This document shows, in pieces, positions 16,606 to 25,609 of a stretch of 64,000 bases of DNA. A program made the position numbers and the translations under genes. The first letter of the stretch is position 1, and every line of letters starts with the position of its first letter. Source of the DNA: Paenibacillus tyrphae (GTDB taxonomy: Bacteria > Bacillota > Bacilli > Paenibacillales > NBRC-103111); the NCBI RefSeq assembly GCF_024158745.1, contig NZ_JAMZAW010000017.1, positions 62,001 through 126,000 on the forward strand, written 5' to 3'. The notes beneath the pieces were generated by a model that ran no database searches, was not told the DNA's origin, and worked only from the letters and a program-made list of their open reading frames with translations.

Positions 16606-18189
16606 TTACATATTAGGAGGATAATTGGTATTTTGTAACATTTGTTTAACAATGAACACAAGATCTTCATCTCTAATATATTCGTCTCCAGCCTGATTAG
16701 CTTCATACTTCACTGGATCAACATTTGTGGCAAGCTCACCGTAATAATAGGAATCGATAGCTAAGTCAAGAAGAGTATATTCACCGGATTTATTAACGTC
16801 CATGTTTTGCACAATTACCTGATCTTCCAAACATGAGTCAGCCTCTAAATCAAATTCGCGCTCGGTGTCTGCAATTCTACATTTAGTGGCGTCGACTTTC
16901 CCTGTACCTACTGCTTTAGCTCGGAATTTTACTTTTAAGAATGGTTTATCATCTTTAATGCCATAGTTCTTCCCTTGGCTTGCAACGATAAAACGAAGTG
17001 TGCCATTTTGATCAGTCGGTTCATTATAGACCTTATATCCTGTAACTTCTTCGAAACCAAGATACTCAAATAGATGATTATCATACTTTATTGAAAAGTC
17101 TTCTGCATAGATGTTATTTACATTTTTTAAAGCAATATTGGCAACAAATTCCTGTCCAACTTTAACTTTCTCTTCTTTAATATTTATCTCCAATGCCGGT
17201 AGCTTAGATTGTACGGAAACCTCATTGGAGTTTCCGCTCTCTCCACCCGCATTAACTGCCGTAACCACATAGTAATAAGTCGTTCCGGCTTTAATGGACA
17301 GATCCTCATAAGTTGCTTGAGTTACATTATTTGCTATAACGGTATAAGGTCCGCCTGCTTGTAATGATCTTTTTACATTATATCCCGTAGCCCCGGATAC
17401 TCCATCCCAAGTCAATCTTGCTTTATTATTTTCTCCAACTCCTACAAGATTTGCAGGTGGCTGTGCCGCTGGATAAGGAAGAGTAACCGAAACCTCATTC
17501 GAATTCGCACTTTCTTCGTTGGAATTCACGGCAGTAACCACGTAGTAATATGTTTTTCCAAGCTCTAAAGCCGAATCCGTATAAGTTGTGGCATCCACAT
17601 TGCTTGCTATTGTGGTATAGGCACCCCCGGATACTTCAGATCTTTTAATATTAAACTTGCCGATGCCGGATGGATTTGACCAAGTTAAAACTGCATTATT
17701 TTTATCAAGTACTGCTTTTAACCCTTCTGGTGCCTGTGGTTTATTAGATTCTCCAAATATACTAAATTCATACAATTTCAATGTACTATTAGGTGTATCA
17801 TTTTGCACTATTACATAGCCTACATTTTTCATATCCACAGGATGTAAGACTTCATCACCTGAAATATATCGTCTGCCGTAAAGTTCTGTGTATGTATCTT
17901 TAGCATAAAAACTTAACCACACTTTGGAGGAAGCTTTGGCAGATAAACCAGTAATACTTACCCCGGAGTCTAATTTAAAAGTAACAACTGATGGGTATGG
18001 TAAGTCAACTTTAGTATTCGGATCATTATCTGTAGCATTTTTTGTAAAGTTGCTTTCTACAATACTGTGTGGAAAACCGTAATAGGCTTTTGAATCAGCG
18101 TTTATTCTGACTTGTGCCGCACTTGCGTATGTAACTTGGAACGCGGAAAAAACTAAAAGTAACATTAAGCTTAATAGTACTTTACGCAT
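16606..18189 (-). CDS. Secreted multidomain protein: discoidin-like, two FN3, cohesin, dockerin-like
   Basis: A 527-residue secreted protein. ATG at 18189 has AAGGGAG seven bases upstream; the signal peptide is MRKVLLSLMLLLVF with cleavage near residue 25. Then come a discoidin/F5-8C-like domain (to about residue 145), two fibronectin type III repeats (about 150-320, TYYYVVTAVNSNEES and TYYYVVTAVNAGGES), a cohesin-like domain (about 330-465) and a C-terminal dockerin-like pair (DVNKSGEYTLLDLA; EANQAGDEYIRDEDL). The gene is much more AT-rich than its neighbours, which suggests transfer. Likely role: binding of polysaccharide or cell-surface partners. Confidence 0.9.
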   Translation of the reverse strand: MRKVLLSLMLLLVFSAFQVTYASAAQVRINADSKAYYGFPHSIVESNFTKNATDNDPNTKVDLPYPSVVTFKLDSGVSITGLSAKASSKVWLSFYAKDTYTELYGRRYISGDEVLHPVDMKNVGYVIVQNDTPNSTLKLYEFSIFGESNKPQAPEGLKAVLDKNNAVLTWSNPSGIGKFNIKRSEVSGGAYTTIASNVDATTYTDSALELGKTYYYVVTAVNSNEESANSNEVSVTLPYPAAQPPANLVGVGENNKARLTWDGVSGATGYNVKRSLQAGGPYTVIANNVTQATYEDLSIKAGTTYYYVVTAVNAGGESGNSNEVSVQSKLPALEINIKEEKVKVGQEFVANIALKNVNNIYAEDFSIKYDNHLFEYLGFEEVTGYKVYNEPTDQNGTLRFIVASQGKNYGIKDDKPFLKVKFRAKAVGTGKVDATKCRIADTEREFDLEADSCLEDQVIVQNMDVNKSGEYTLLDLAIDSYYYGELATNVDPVKYEANQAGDEYIRDEDLVFIVKQMLQNTNYPPNM

Positions 18190-18460
18190 ATTCAATCTCC
18201 CTTCGTTTTGCAATAATTTACATTTTTCGACACTGAATTTATATTATATTGGAAAAAAATTATACTTGCAATGATTTTTCATACCATTTGGATAAGTCTT
18301 TAGGATCATAGATTTCATCAAAGCCCTATAAAAGAGTCAAGATATACAAACTCCGAAAACCTGCATCAACCGGTTTCTAGTGGTCAACAGTTCCTTTACT
18401 GTCTATCCGAAAGTCTCAGGTGTGGGAATTTCACAAAAATTTAAATGTTTAGATCCACTC

Positions 18461-18494
18461 AAAAATTAAGAGGAGGGTAGTTTCGCCCTCCTCT
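18461..18494 (-). terminator. Terminator of the minus-strand DUF5050-type gene
   Basis: AGAGGAGGG (18469-18477) pairs with CCCTCCTCT (18486-18494). Read on the minus strand it runs into a T-rich tail (complement of AAAAATTAAG). It lies in the 366-base spacer 18190-18555, which otherwise holds only AT-rich sequence, presumably the promoter of the FN3/cohesin gene. Confidence 0.88.
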
Positions 18495-18555
18495 GTGTTG
18501 CAATGCATTTACTATATAAATTTAAGCAGCAAATTTTCTTTCAAAATGTTTCTTC

Positions 18556-19587
18556 TCAATTCTTCGGCTCCAGTTTGCGAAGCTCGTTATCCCCATGGAA
18601 AGCGGCCGGGTAGTACAAGTCGTCGCCTACGGAATACAGCGACATGGCGCGTGCATTGCCCAGAGCGGTATGTCCGGTGCCGTCGATGCGGATTTTCTCG
18701 ATCGATGCCGAGCCCATGATTCCGAAGGAACCGCGGATAAAGTAAATCCAGCCGTCCCGGACCCAAACGGAGTAAGCCCCTGCCGAACTGATCTGCGTCC
18801 GCTGCGAGCCGTCGGTTTTCATTTTGAAAATGCCGAGGTTTTTATCGGCCGCCTTATCGCGGGCCGTATAATAAATCCAGTCATCCACGACGTTGATGGA
18901 TAACGCGTTATCTTCCGACAACGTCTGCTTCCTACTGCCGTCCAGCTTCATCTTAACAAGACTGTTCGGTCCGTAGTATTTGTTCGCCGGGTTCATATAG
19001 ATCCAAACGCCCTGTACGGCCAATTGTCCGCCGTTCGCGATGTTTAGTGCAGCGGTTTGCTTGGCATCGGCGCCGGGTGCTTTTTCGCAGGCTTGCACGC
19101 CGAAGCCGTTCGTCGCGTCCCAGCTCGTCGTCCAGCCGAACGCATCATGGGTATAGTTCCAGGTCATCGGAAAATAAACGATGTTCCGGAAAAGCAGGAG
19201 CGGGTATTGCTCCTCCGCATTGGAGATCGCTTTGCCGTTCACACTGACCGGAAAAGGCACGAGCGTTGCCTTCAGCTCTTTCTCGCTGTTCTCCTGGGAA
19301 GTCAGATCTTGGCAGACGACAGGATCACAGGATTCCTGCTTCCCGATCGCAAGTCCGTTCACGGGGTCCCAAGCGGTGGTCATACCGAGCGCCCGGGTAT
19401 AATTCCACGTCATCGGAAAATACGTAATATCGCGGTACAGCAGCAGCGGATACAAGCTGTGTTTGTTATCGACGACCGACCCGTTCACGGTGACGGGAAA
19501 GCCCGGGGCCTTCACGATCGGAGCGGATGGCGCTCCCGCGGCGTAAGACGACGGCTGGCTTGCCATAAACAACAGTCCGGCAGCCAA
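18556..19587 (-). CDS. Secreted DUF5050-like protein with two stalk domains; start frameshifted
   Basis: A 343-residue open frame. It has two copper-amine-oxidase-stalk-like repeats (about residues 30-85 and 108-165, each with YFPMTWNYT) and a C-terminal set of repeats (VWIYMNPANKYYGPNSLVKMKLDG, i.e. WIY...KMKLDGS units) typical of DUF5050, a propeller-like extracellular domain. The in-frame start is only a TTG at 19587 without a ribosome site. An ATG at 19604 with GAGGAG is one base out of frame, and adding one A to the run at 19590-19594 would restore MKLEKILAAGLLFMAS, a normal signal peptide. Either a sequence error, a slip site or a recent inactivation. Confidence 0.85.
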   Translation of the reverse strand: MAAGLLFMASQPSSYAAGAPSAPIVKAPGFPVTVNGSVVDNKHSLYPLLLYRDITYFPMTWNYTRALGMTTAWDPVNGLAIGKQESCDPVVCQDLTSQENSEKELKATLVPFPVSVNGKAISNAEEQYPLLLFRNIVYFPMTWNYTHDAFGWTTSWDATNGFGVQACEKAPGADAKQTAALNIANGGQLAVQGVWIYMNPANKYYGPNSLVKMKLDGSRKQTLSEDNALSINVVDDWIYYTARDKAADKNLGIFKMKTDGSQRTQISSAGAYSVWVRDGWIYFIRGSFGIMGSASIEKIRIDGTGHTALGNARAMSLYSVGDDLYYPAAFHGDNELRKLEPKN

Positions 19588-19618
19588 TATTTTTCTAATT
19601 TCATGGTGACTCCTCTTC
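19587..19618 (-). other. Out-of-frame start: ribosome site, ATG and A5 run
   Basis: On the minus strand GAGGAG precedes ATG (19604-19602) by five bases. The next codons read M-K-L-E-K and then shift at five consecutive A (19594-19590). The main frame begins at 19587, 17 bases below the ATG, so exactly one base is missing. Confidence 0.8.
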
Positions 19619-19793
19619 GTGGTCCAAAGTTTGTTATCTGCTTAAACGCAGAAGCCACCGTATTTGTTTCGCTATTAAAAGATTACAGCCGCAAAATGGG
19701 CCTGCTAGGAGCACGAAACGTAAACACGAAGAAACGGCCTCGCACCAAGCTTCATTCCTTCTTGGGAGACCGCCTCTCATTTATAGGGCGCTG

Positions 19794-21668
19794 CTATTTA
19801 TTGAATTTTTGCAGCCTTTTGTAAAAGGTGCTCCGGGGAACGCCCAGCATTTGGGCCGCTGCGGTGACGTTGCCCTTGGTCTGCTGCAGCGCCTCGGTCA
19901 TTTGCTCCCTCTGGATCTGCTCGCGCAGCGACAGCGCCATTGGCGGGGCTGGGGTCGAGTCCGGCAGGGCCGGCTGCGGACGGAAGCCGTCGAACCGGCT
20001 CAACGCTTCGCACGGATCGGCATCCGCCCCCTGCGTCATAATATGCAGCCGTTCCAAAACGTTCATCAGCTCCCGAATGTTGCCCGGCCAATCGTACTGC
20101 ATCAACCGGTCGAAGAAGCGCTGCGGAAGCGGTATCGCCCAAGCCTTCCGGCTGCAATAAAAGCGGACGAGGTGCGGAATATCTTCCCTTCTTTCGCGCA
20201 GTGGCGGCGCCTTGACCGGATACACGTGAAGCCGGTAGTACAGGTCCTCGCGAAACTTTCCTTCCTGCACCAGTTGCCGCAGGTCGCGGTGGGTCGCCGT
20301 AATCATCCGAAAATTGAGCGGGACCTCCTGCGTTCCCCCGACAGGCGTCACTTTCCGTTCCTGCAGCACTCGCAGCAGCGCCGCCTGCATGGAAAGCGGA
20401 ATTTCCCCGATTTCGTCGAGAAAAATCGTTCCGCCGTTCGCCTGCTCGAATTTTCCTTTGTACCCGTTCCGCCGGGCCCCGGTAAAAGCCCCTTCCGCAT
20501 AGCCGAACAGCTCGCTTTCCATCAGCTCCTTGGGAATTGCGCCGCAGTTGACGGCCAAGAACGGCCCCGTCCGGCGGGGGCTGTTCTCGTGGATGGCTTG
20601 GGCGATCAGCTCCTTGCCCGTCCCGGTCTCCCCCAGAATGCAGACGCTGGCGTCCGTAGGCGCGACCCGTTTCATGTCATCAATCGTTTGCCGGAATGCC
20701 GCGCTCGTGCCAATCTCCCCTTGAAAGACAAAGGATTCCGCCACCGCTCCCCTCGCAACCGACTGCGGAAAATATACCGGCTTGGAGGCGCCCGATAGCG
20801 TTTCCTGCAAATAGACACAGGTGCCGATCAGCCCCCCGTGCGAATCCGACAGGACCGGAACGGTCATCCGGGCTTCTAGCCCGAATCCGGCCAGCTCGTC
20901 AGCCTTTAAGCCGGCCCAAGCCGGAATACGCCGGCGGACCGCCCTGCTGGCGCAGACGAACCCATGTTTGCTGCTGCAAACAACCACGGGCTGATCGGTT
21001 TCCAGCCGATCGGCGGTTTGACGAACGAGCTCCATCTCGTCTTTGTGCAGCCGTATGCTGAGATCGCGTTCGATCGCATAGGCGACCGAAGTGACCATGC
21101 CGAGCATATAAGGATGGGCGCGGTCCACCGGACAGGAAACGTCCAGAACGCCGATGATCTGGCCGTCGTCGCCGCGGATCGGGGCCGCCGAGCAGCTCCA
21201 GCGGTGGGAAGCGATCGAATAATGCTCCGACCCCGTCACCATGAGGGGCTCCCCGGCCAACAGGGCGGTTCCGATGGCATTCGTGCCGACCTCGCCCTCC
21301 GTCCAGCGGACGCCTTCGACAAAGTTGATTTTCACCGCTTCTTGGCGGACATGGAGGTTTCCGGTCATCGACAATACGTAGCCTTCCGGGTCAATGAGAA
21401 GCGCGATCATGCCCAGGTCGTCGATGAAGCCGTTCATGCGCTCCAGATGCGGCTGCGCCATATCCCGAAGCAGGGCGTTCTTTTTCTTCTGGGAATGAAA
21501 CCGGTCATTGGTTAAAACAAGGCGGCCTTTATCCAGATGAGGATTGACGCGCGCATCCCGGGAACGGTACCAGGATTCCACGATTCGTTTGTTCAGCCGG
21601 GACGCATCCAGAACGCCTTCGTTGACGAAACGCTCCCATATGTTTAAACTCAATGCGGTTTCAAGCAT
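19794..21668 (-). CDS. acoR: Sigma-54-dependent activator of acetoin catabolism, AcoR
   Basis: A 624-residue bacterial enhancer-binding protein. The N-terminal half (to about 300) holds GAF/PAS-like sensing. The AAA+ domain has Walker A GETGTGKE, the sigma-54 contact loop GAFTGA, and switch residues; a Fis-type HTH ends the protein (NVTAAAQMLGVPRSTFYKRL). ATG at 21668 is preferred over a 14-codon longer frame, since GGGGAGAGGG lies just upstream. The N-terminus (ESWYRSRDARVNP) is typical of AcoR. It activates the aco operon upstream in response to acetoin. Its own promoter is overlapped by a cre site. Confidence 0.95.
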   Translation of the reverse strand: MLETALSLNIWERFVNEGVLDASRLNKRIVESWYRSRDARVNPHLDKGRLVLTNDRFHSQKKKNALLRDMAQPHLERMNGFIDDLGMIALLIDPEGYVLSMTGNLHVRQEAVKINFVEGVRWTEGEVGTNAIGTALLAGEPLMVTGSEHYSIASHRWSCSAAPIRGDDGQIIGVLDVSCPVDRAHPYMLGMVTSVAYAIERDLSIRLHKDEMELVRQTADRLETDQPVVVCSSKHGFVCASRAVRRRIPAWAGLKADELAGFGLEARMTVPVLSDSHGGLIGTCVYLQETLSGASKPVYFPQSVARGAVAESFVFQGEIGTSAAFRQTIDDMKRVAPTDASVCILGETGTGKELIAQAIHENSPRRTGPFLAVNCGAIPKELMESELFGYAEGAFTGARRNGYKGKFEQANGGTIFLDEIGEIPLSMQAALLRVLQERKVTPVGGTQEVPLNFRMITATHRDLRQLVQEGKFREDLYYRLHVYPVKAPPLRERREDIPHLVRFYCSRKAWAIPLPQRFFDRLMQYDWPGNIRELMNVLERLHIMTQGADADPCEALSRFDGFRPQPALPDSTPAPPMALSLREQIQREQMTEALQQTKGNVTAAAQMLGVPRSTFYKRLQKFNK

Positions 21669-21751
21669 AAGACCCTCTCCCCTGAATGTATATTTTGAGA
21701 TATAATTCAAAGTCAGCTTAGGGCTGTACGAGCGTGAGACATGTCACTTTG

Positions 21752-21780
21752 ATTATAAACGATTAAGATAGCGCTTACAA
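21752..21780 (-). promoter_or_regulatory. Sigma-A promoter of acoR
   Basis: On the minus strand TTGTAA (complement of 21775-21780) and TATAAT (complement of 21752-21757) are 17 bases apart, an ideal housekeeping promoter about 85 bases before the acoR start. Confidence 0.8.
21766..21779 (-). promoter_or_regulatory. cre site (CcpA operator) over the acoR -35
   Basis: The minus strand reads TGTAAGCGCTATCT, which fits the cre consensus TGWAAGCGYTWWCW at every position. It overlaps the -35 and spacer of the acoR promoter, so CcpA binding should block transcription during growth on preferred sugars. In B. subtilis acoR is also under carbon catabolite control. Confidence 0.85.
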
Positions 21781-21817
21781 TCAAACCTCGGTCTCAGATT
21801 CGCGCACCGGATAAGCG

Positions 21818-22870
21818 TCAGGGCTTGGGAGAGACAAGTATTTTGATCTGTTCCTTGCTGCCGACCAATTCCTCGAAACCGTCCGGGACCAAACGGTCCA
21901 GCCGGATCTTTTTCGTAATTAATTCGTCGACCCGCAATCGGCCTTCCGAGATAAGCGAGATGACAGCAGGGAAAATATTACGGTACGCAAGCACGCCCTT
22001 CAGCTCGCGCTCTTTCAGCACAAGAGTATTCGGAGCGATCGACGCCGGTTTTTCCCAGATGCTTACAATCACCGTCTGGCCATCGGTTTTCGTGCTGCAG
22101 ATCGCATCGTTCAGGCAGACTTCGATGCCGGTAACTTCGAAGCTGACGTCGACGCCGCCGGGAACGAGCCGGTGCACCGCTTCGACCGCGTTATCCTTTA
22201 ACGGGTGGATGACATGATGAGCGCCCAGCGCGAGCGCCGTTCGTTGTCTGGCTTCGGAAATTTCGACAGCAATAATCCGGCTGGCGCCTGCCGCGCGGGC
22301 GGCTTGAATAACGAGCAGGCCGATGGGACCCGCCCCGTAAACGACACAGCTGTCGCCGGTCTTAAGCCTGCTTTGCCGGACGGCATGAACGGCGACGGCC
22401 GCAGGTTCCACCATGGCGCCTTGCTCGTAGGTCATGGAATCCGGGAGCTTATGAACCATGCTCTCTTTCACCGAGGTGATCTCGCTGAATCCGCCTCCGC
22501 CCCCGCTCAGTCCATGGAAGCCGAGCTCATCGCACACGTTGTATAAGCCTTGCCGGCACGGAAGGCACGTTCCGCACGCGAGAATCGGCTCGACCGTTAC
22601 CCGGTCCCCGACTTTGAGCTTCGTCACTCCTACGCCGACCTCAACGACTTCGCCTGCAAACTCGTGCCCCAGAATGACGGGAGCCCGTTCGTTCGTCAAC
22701 GGGTGGGGCTGATCGGGAATGAAGATCGGCCCGGCCAAATACTCGTGCAAATCCGTTCCACATATGCCGCACCACTCGACCCGAATGTTGACCATGCCCG
22801 GCCGGACCGGCGGTTCCGGCGCTTCCTCCGTACGCACATCGCGAATGCCATACCAAAATGCTGCTTTCAT
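21818..22870 (-). CDS. bdhA: (R,R)-butanediol/acetoin-type zinc alcohol dehydrogenase
   Basis: A 350-residue medium-chain dehydrogenase that interconverts 2,3-butanediol and acetoin with NAD(H). Visible features are the catalytic zinc region (CGICGTDLHEY, GHEFAGEVVEVG), four structural-zinc-type Cys (CGTCLPCRQGLYNVC region) and a Rossmann GAGPIGLL near residue 178. It starts 12 bases after acoL and so is the last gene of the aco operon. Linking butanediol oxidation to acetoin cleavage makes a complete route from 2,3-butanediol to acetyl-CoA and acetaldehyde. Other polyol dehydrogenases share the fold, but length and context favour BdhA. Confidence 0.9.
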   Translation of the reverse strand: MKAAFWYGIRDVRTEEAPEPPVRPGMVNIRVEWCGICGTDLHEYLAGPIFIPDQPHPLTNERAPVILGHEFAGEVVEVGVGVTKLKVGDRVTVEPILACGTCLPCRQGLYNVCDELGFHGLSGGGGGFSEITSVKESMVHKLPDSMTYEQGAMVEPAAVAVHAVRQSRLKTGDSCVVYGAGPIGLLVIQAARAAGASRIIAVEISEARQRTALALGAHHVIHPLKDNAVEAVHRLVPGGVDVSFEVTGIEVCLNDAICSTKTDGQTVIVSIWEKPASIAPNTLVLKERELKGVLAYRNIFPAVISLISEGRLRVDELITKKIRLDRLVPDGFEELVGSKEQIKILVSPKP

Positions 22871-22882
22871 CGGTGGACCTCC

Positions 22883-24262
22883 TTAAACATGTACCGCGTG
22901 GCCGATGGCGCCTAGAATGGCTTCGTGAACCGCTTCGGACAAGGTCGGGTGAGCGGCGATAAAATGCTCCATCATATCGGCGGTCATCTCGGTGTGCAGC
23001 AGGACGGCGCCTTGGCCGATCAGCTCCGTCGCTTTCGGACCGACGATGGAAATGCCGACAATTTCATGGTATTGCGGCTCCGTCAGCACCTTCACTCTGC
23101 CGACCGGTTCGTCCAGTATCAGCGCTTTGCCGTTGGCGGCGAACGGAAATTCCCCGACGCGGATGTCGCCATACCGTTCTCTGGCTTGCTTCTCGGTCAA
23201 GCCTACCCCGGCAATTTCCGGGGAGGTGTAGATGCAGCGCGGAACCGCCCGGTAATTGACCTTCGCATCCGCTCCGGAAGCATGAAGCGCTGCGACGGTG
23301 CCCTCGTGAAAAGCGACATGCGCGAGCTGAATGCCCCCGATGACGTCGCCGCAGGCATAAATGTGGGGAACGCTGGTCTGCATATGCGCGTTGACTTCGA
23401 TCCCCTGCCTCGTATAACGGACCCCGGCGTTTTCCAGACCGAGCCCGTCCGTGCGCGGCTTTCTCCCGATCGCGACAAGCACGCGGTCGGCGGTGCCTTC
23501 GAACACCCGGCTCTCGGTTTCGAAAACCGCCAGCTTCTCCTCCGGCTGCAGCCGCTTCACGGAAGTGGATGTATACACCTTCACGCCCGCTTTCTCCAGC
23601 TCGCGCTGCAGGACGGCCGCCGTGTCCGCGTCTTCACCCGGAAGCAGCTGGTCGGCCATCTCGACCACGGTCACCCGGCTTCCGAGACGGCTGTAGATGC
23701 TCGCGAACTCGCAGCCGATGACGCCGCCGCCGATAATAAGCAGGGAAGCCGGAACTGCAGGCAGCGACATCGCCTGGCCGCTGTGAATGATCCATTCCCC
23801 GTCGAAGGGGGCAAAGGGCAGAGCGACGGGCTCCGAGCCTGCGGCAATAATGAAGCGGTCCGCTTCCACAGCCTCCTGCTTGTCACCCTGTATGACGTGC
23901 AGCTTACGGTCCGTAACGAAGCTTGCTTGCCCCCGAAGCACTTTGATTTTATTTTTTTTCATCAAGTAGCCGATCCCCTGCACCAGCTTGCTCACAATCC
24001 CGTTCTTATAGCTCTGCACCGCGTTCCAATCGACCTCGACCCGATTCGCAGGCAGCATTACACCGAACCGGCCGGCGTGCTTGACTTTATCCAGTGTATC
24101 CGCGCTTTCCAGCAGCGATTTGGTCGGCATGCAGCCTTCATTCAGGCACGTTCCTCCCAGCTCCTTCTGCTCGATCAAGGTCACCTGCTTCCCCTGCCCG
24201 GCGGCGGTGATTGCCGCCACGTACCCGGCAGGACCTCCTCCGATAATGGCTACCGTCTCCAT
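22883..24262 (-). CDS. acoL: Dihydrolipoyl dehydrogenase of the acetoin complex (E3)
   Basis: A 459-residue flavoprotein that re-oxidises the lipoyl arm of AcoC with NAD. It begins VAIIGGGPAGYVAAI (FAD motif); the redox-active disulfide is in GGTCLNEGCMPTK; an NAD motif IIGGGVIGCEFASIY follows at about residue 180; the C-terminal interface carries AAHPTLSEAVHE with the catalytic His-Glu pair. There is no N-terminal lipoyl domain, unlike some acetoin E3 proteins. It lies 18 bases after acoC. Confidence 0.94.
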   Translation of the reverse strand: METVAIIGGGPAGYVAAITAAGQGKQVTLIEQKELGGTCLNEGCMPTKSLLESADTLDKVKHAGRFGVMLPANRVEVDWNAVQSYKNGIVSKLVQGIGYLMKKNKIKVLRGQASFVTDRKLHVIQGDKQEAVEADRFIIAAGSEPVALPFAPFDGEWIIHSGQAMSLPAVPASLLIIGGGVIGCEFASIYSRLGSRVTVVEMADQLLPGEDADTAAVLQRELEKAGVKVYTSTSVKRLQPEEKLAVFETESRVFEGTADRVLVAIGRKPRTDGLGLENAGVRYTRQGIEVNAHMQTSVPHIYACGDVIGGIQLAHVAFHEGTVAALHASGADAKVNYRAVPRCIYTSPEIAGVGLTEKQARERYGDIRVGEFPFAANGKALILDEPVGRVKVLTEPQYHEIVGISIVGPKATELIGQGAVLLHTEMTADMMEHFIAAHPTLSEAVHEAILGAIGHAVHV

Positions 24263-24280
24263 GGTATGGCCTCTCCTTCC

Positions 24281-25573
24281 CTACAAAACAAGCCGGTACG
24301 GGTCTTCCAGCGCGTCCTTCACCGCACGCAGGAACTCGGCGGCCGGCGCGCCGTCCAATACCCGGTGGTCGAAGGTCAGGCTGAGCGGCAGCAGACTCCG
24401 GCGCTGCAAGTCGTCTCCCTTGTAGATCGGCATCTCCGCCACGCCGCCGACGCCGAGAATGCCTGCTTCGGGCGTGTTCAGAATCGGCGTGAAATAATCG
24501 ATGCCGTAAGCGCCGAGGTTCGTGATCGTAAACGTCGAGCCTTGAAGGGCGTCGCTTACGAGCTGGCCGCTTCGCGACTGCTGCGCCAGCGCCTTGATTT
24601 GGCGCGACAGATCCAGTACGGAGTACTGATCGGCATGGCGGATGACCGGAACGACCAAGCCTTTGTCCAAAGCGACGGCGATGCCCAAATGCACGTGGTC
24701 GAACATGTGGATACGGTCGTCGATATACGCGCTGTTCATCTGCTTATGCCGCTTGAGCGAAAGGACGACGGCGCGGGCGATGAAATCGGTCACCGTCAGC
24801 TTGACCTCGTGCTGTCGCTGCGCGGTTTCGCTCATCTGCCTCTGCAGCGCGAGCAGATCGGTGACGTCGGCCCGCAGCGTCAGCGTCAGTTGGGCGCTAT
24901 GCTGCAAGCTGTCGTGCATCCGCGTCGCGATGACTTTGCGGATGCCGGTGACCGGAATTTGCTCCGAGTGCTCCACAAAGCTGGACGAGGCGGTAGCCGC
25001 ATTTGTCCCGGCGGATGAAGCAGCTGCTTCCCCGGCAGAAGCAGGTGCAGACGGCGCGGAAGGTGCGGCCGCCGCGTTGGCGATGGCATGCTCCACATCC
25101 TCTTTCGTAATTCGTCCCTGCGGACCCGTTCCCGTTAGTTTCGCGATATCCAGCCCCGCCGCTTCCGCCATTTTGCGGGCGACCGGGGAAATTTTGATGT
25201 CCCTGCCGTGTGGAGGAGCTTCGACAGGTGCTGACCCGCCCGCCGGAGCCGAGTCCGGTACTGCGCCGCCTGACGGAGAGCCGTCAGCAGTTGGGCCCTC
25301 CGCCGCCCCCGCAGCCGCGGTGCCGACTTGCTCGCCGGGCTGGCCGATGTAGCCAATGACCGTGCCCGGCGGCACGCCTTCCCCTTCGGGAACGGCGATC
25401 TTCAGCAGGACGCCGTCCGCAGGCGCTTCCAGATCCGTCTCGATTTTTTCCGAGCCAATATTGGCGATGATTTCCCCTTTAGTCACCGAGTCGCCCTCTT
25501 TCTTATGCCAGAGGGATACCGATCCTTCCTTCATTGCCATGCCCAGCTTGGGCATAACCACTTCTACAGCCAT
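24281..25573 (-). CDS. acoC: Dihydrolipoamide acetyltransferase of the acetoin complex (E2)
   Basis: A 430-residue E2 core protein. Residues 1-80 form one lipoyl domain with the modified Lys in GSEKIETDLEAP. A Pro/Ala/Gly linker, then the E3/E1-binding domain (ISPVARKMAEAAGLDIAKL, about 130-165), another Ala-rich linker, and the acyltransferase domain (from about 205) with catalytic HRVLDG near the end. It transfers the acetyl group from acetoin cleavage to CoA. It sits between acoB and acoL in the operon. Confidence 0.94.
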   Translation of the reverse strand: MAVEVVMPKLGMAMKEGSVSLWHKKEGDSVTKGEIIANIGSEKIETDLEAPADGVLLKIAVPEGEGVPPGTVIGYIGQPGEQVGTAAAGAAEGPTADGSPSGGAVPDSAPAGGSAPVEAPPHGRDIKISPVARKMAEAAGLDIAKLTGTGPQGRITKEDVEHAIANAAAAPSAPSAPASAGEAAASSAGTNAATASSSFVEHSEQIPVTGIRKVIATRMHDSLQHSAQLTLTLRADVTDLLALQRQMSETAQRQHEVKLTVTDFIARAVVLSLKRHKQMNSAYIDDRIHMFDHVHLGIAVALDKGLVVPVIRHADQYSVLDLSRQIKALAQQSRSGQLVSDALQGSTFTITNLGAYGIDYFTPILNTPEAGILGVGGVAEMPIYKGDDLQRRSLLPLSLTFDHRVLDGAPAAEFLRAVKDALEDPYRLVL

Positions 25574-25609
25574 GGCGATCTTCTCCTATCCGGGTTAGTC
25601 TGGGTCCGT

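Noticed and set aside
22925-25018. A 697-codon open frame on the plus strand opposite acoL and acoC
   Set aside because: It is a shadow of GC-rich coding on the minus strand: no ribosome site, composition rich in Arg/His/Gln, no recognisable domains, while the minus strand codes two complete enzymes.
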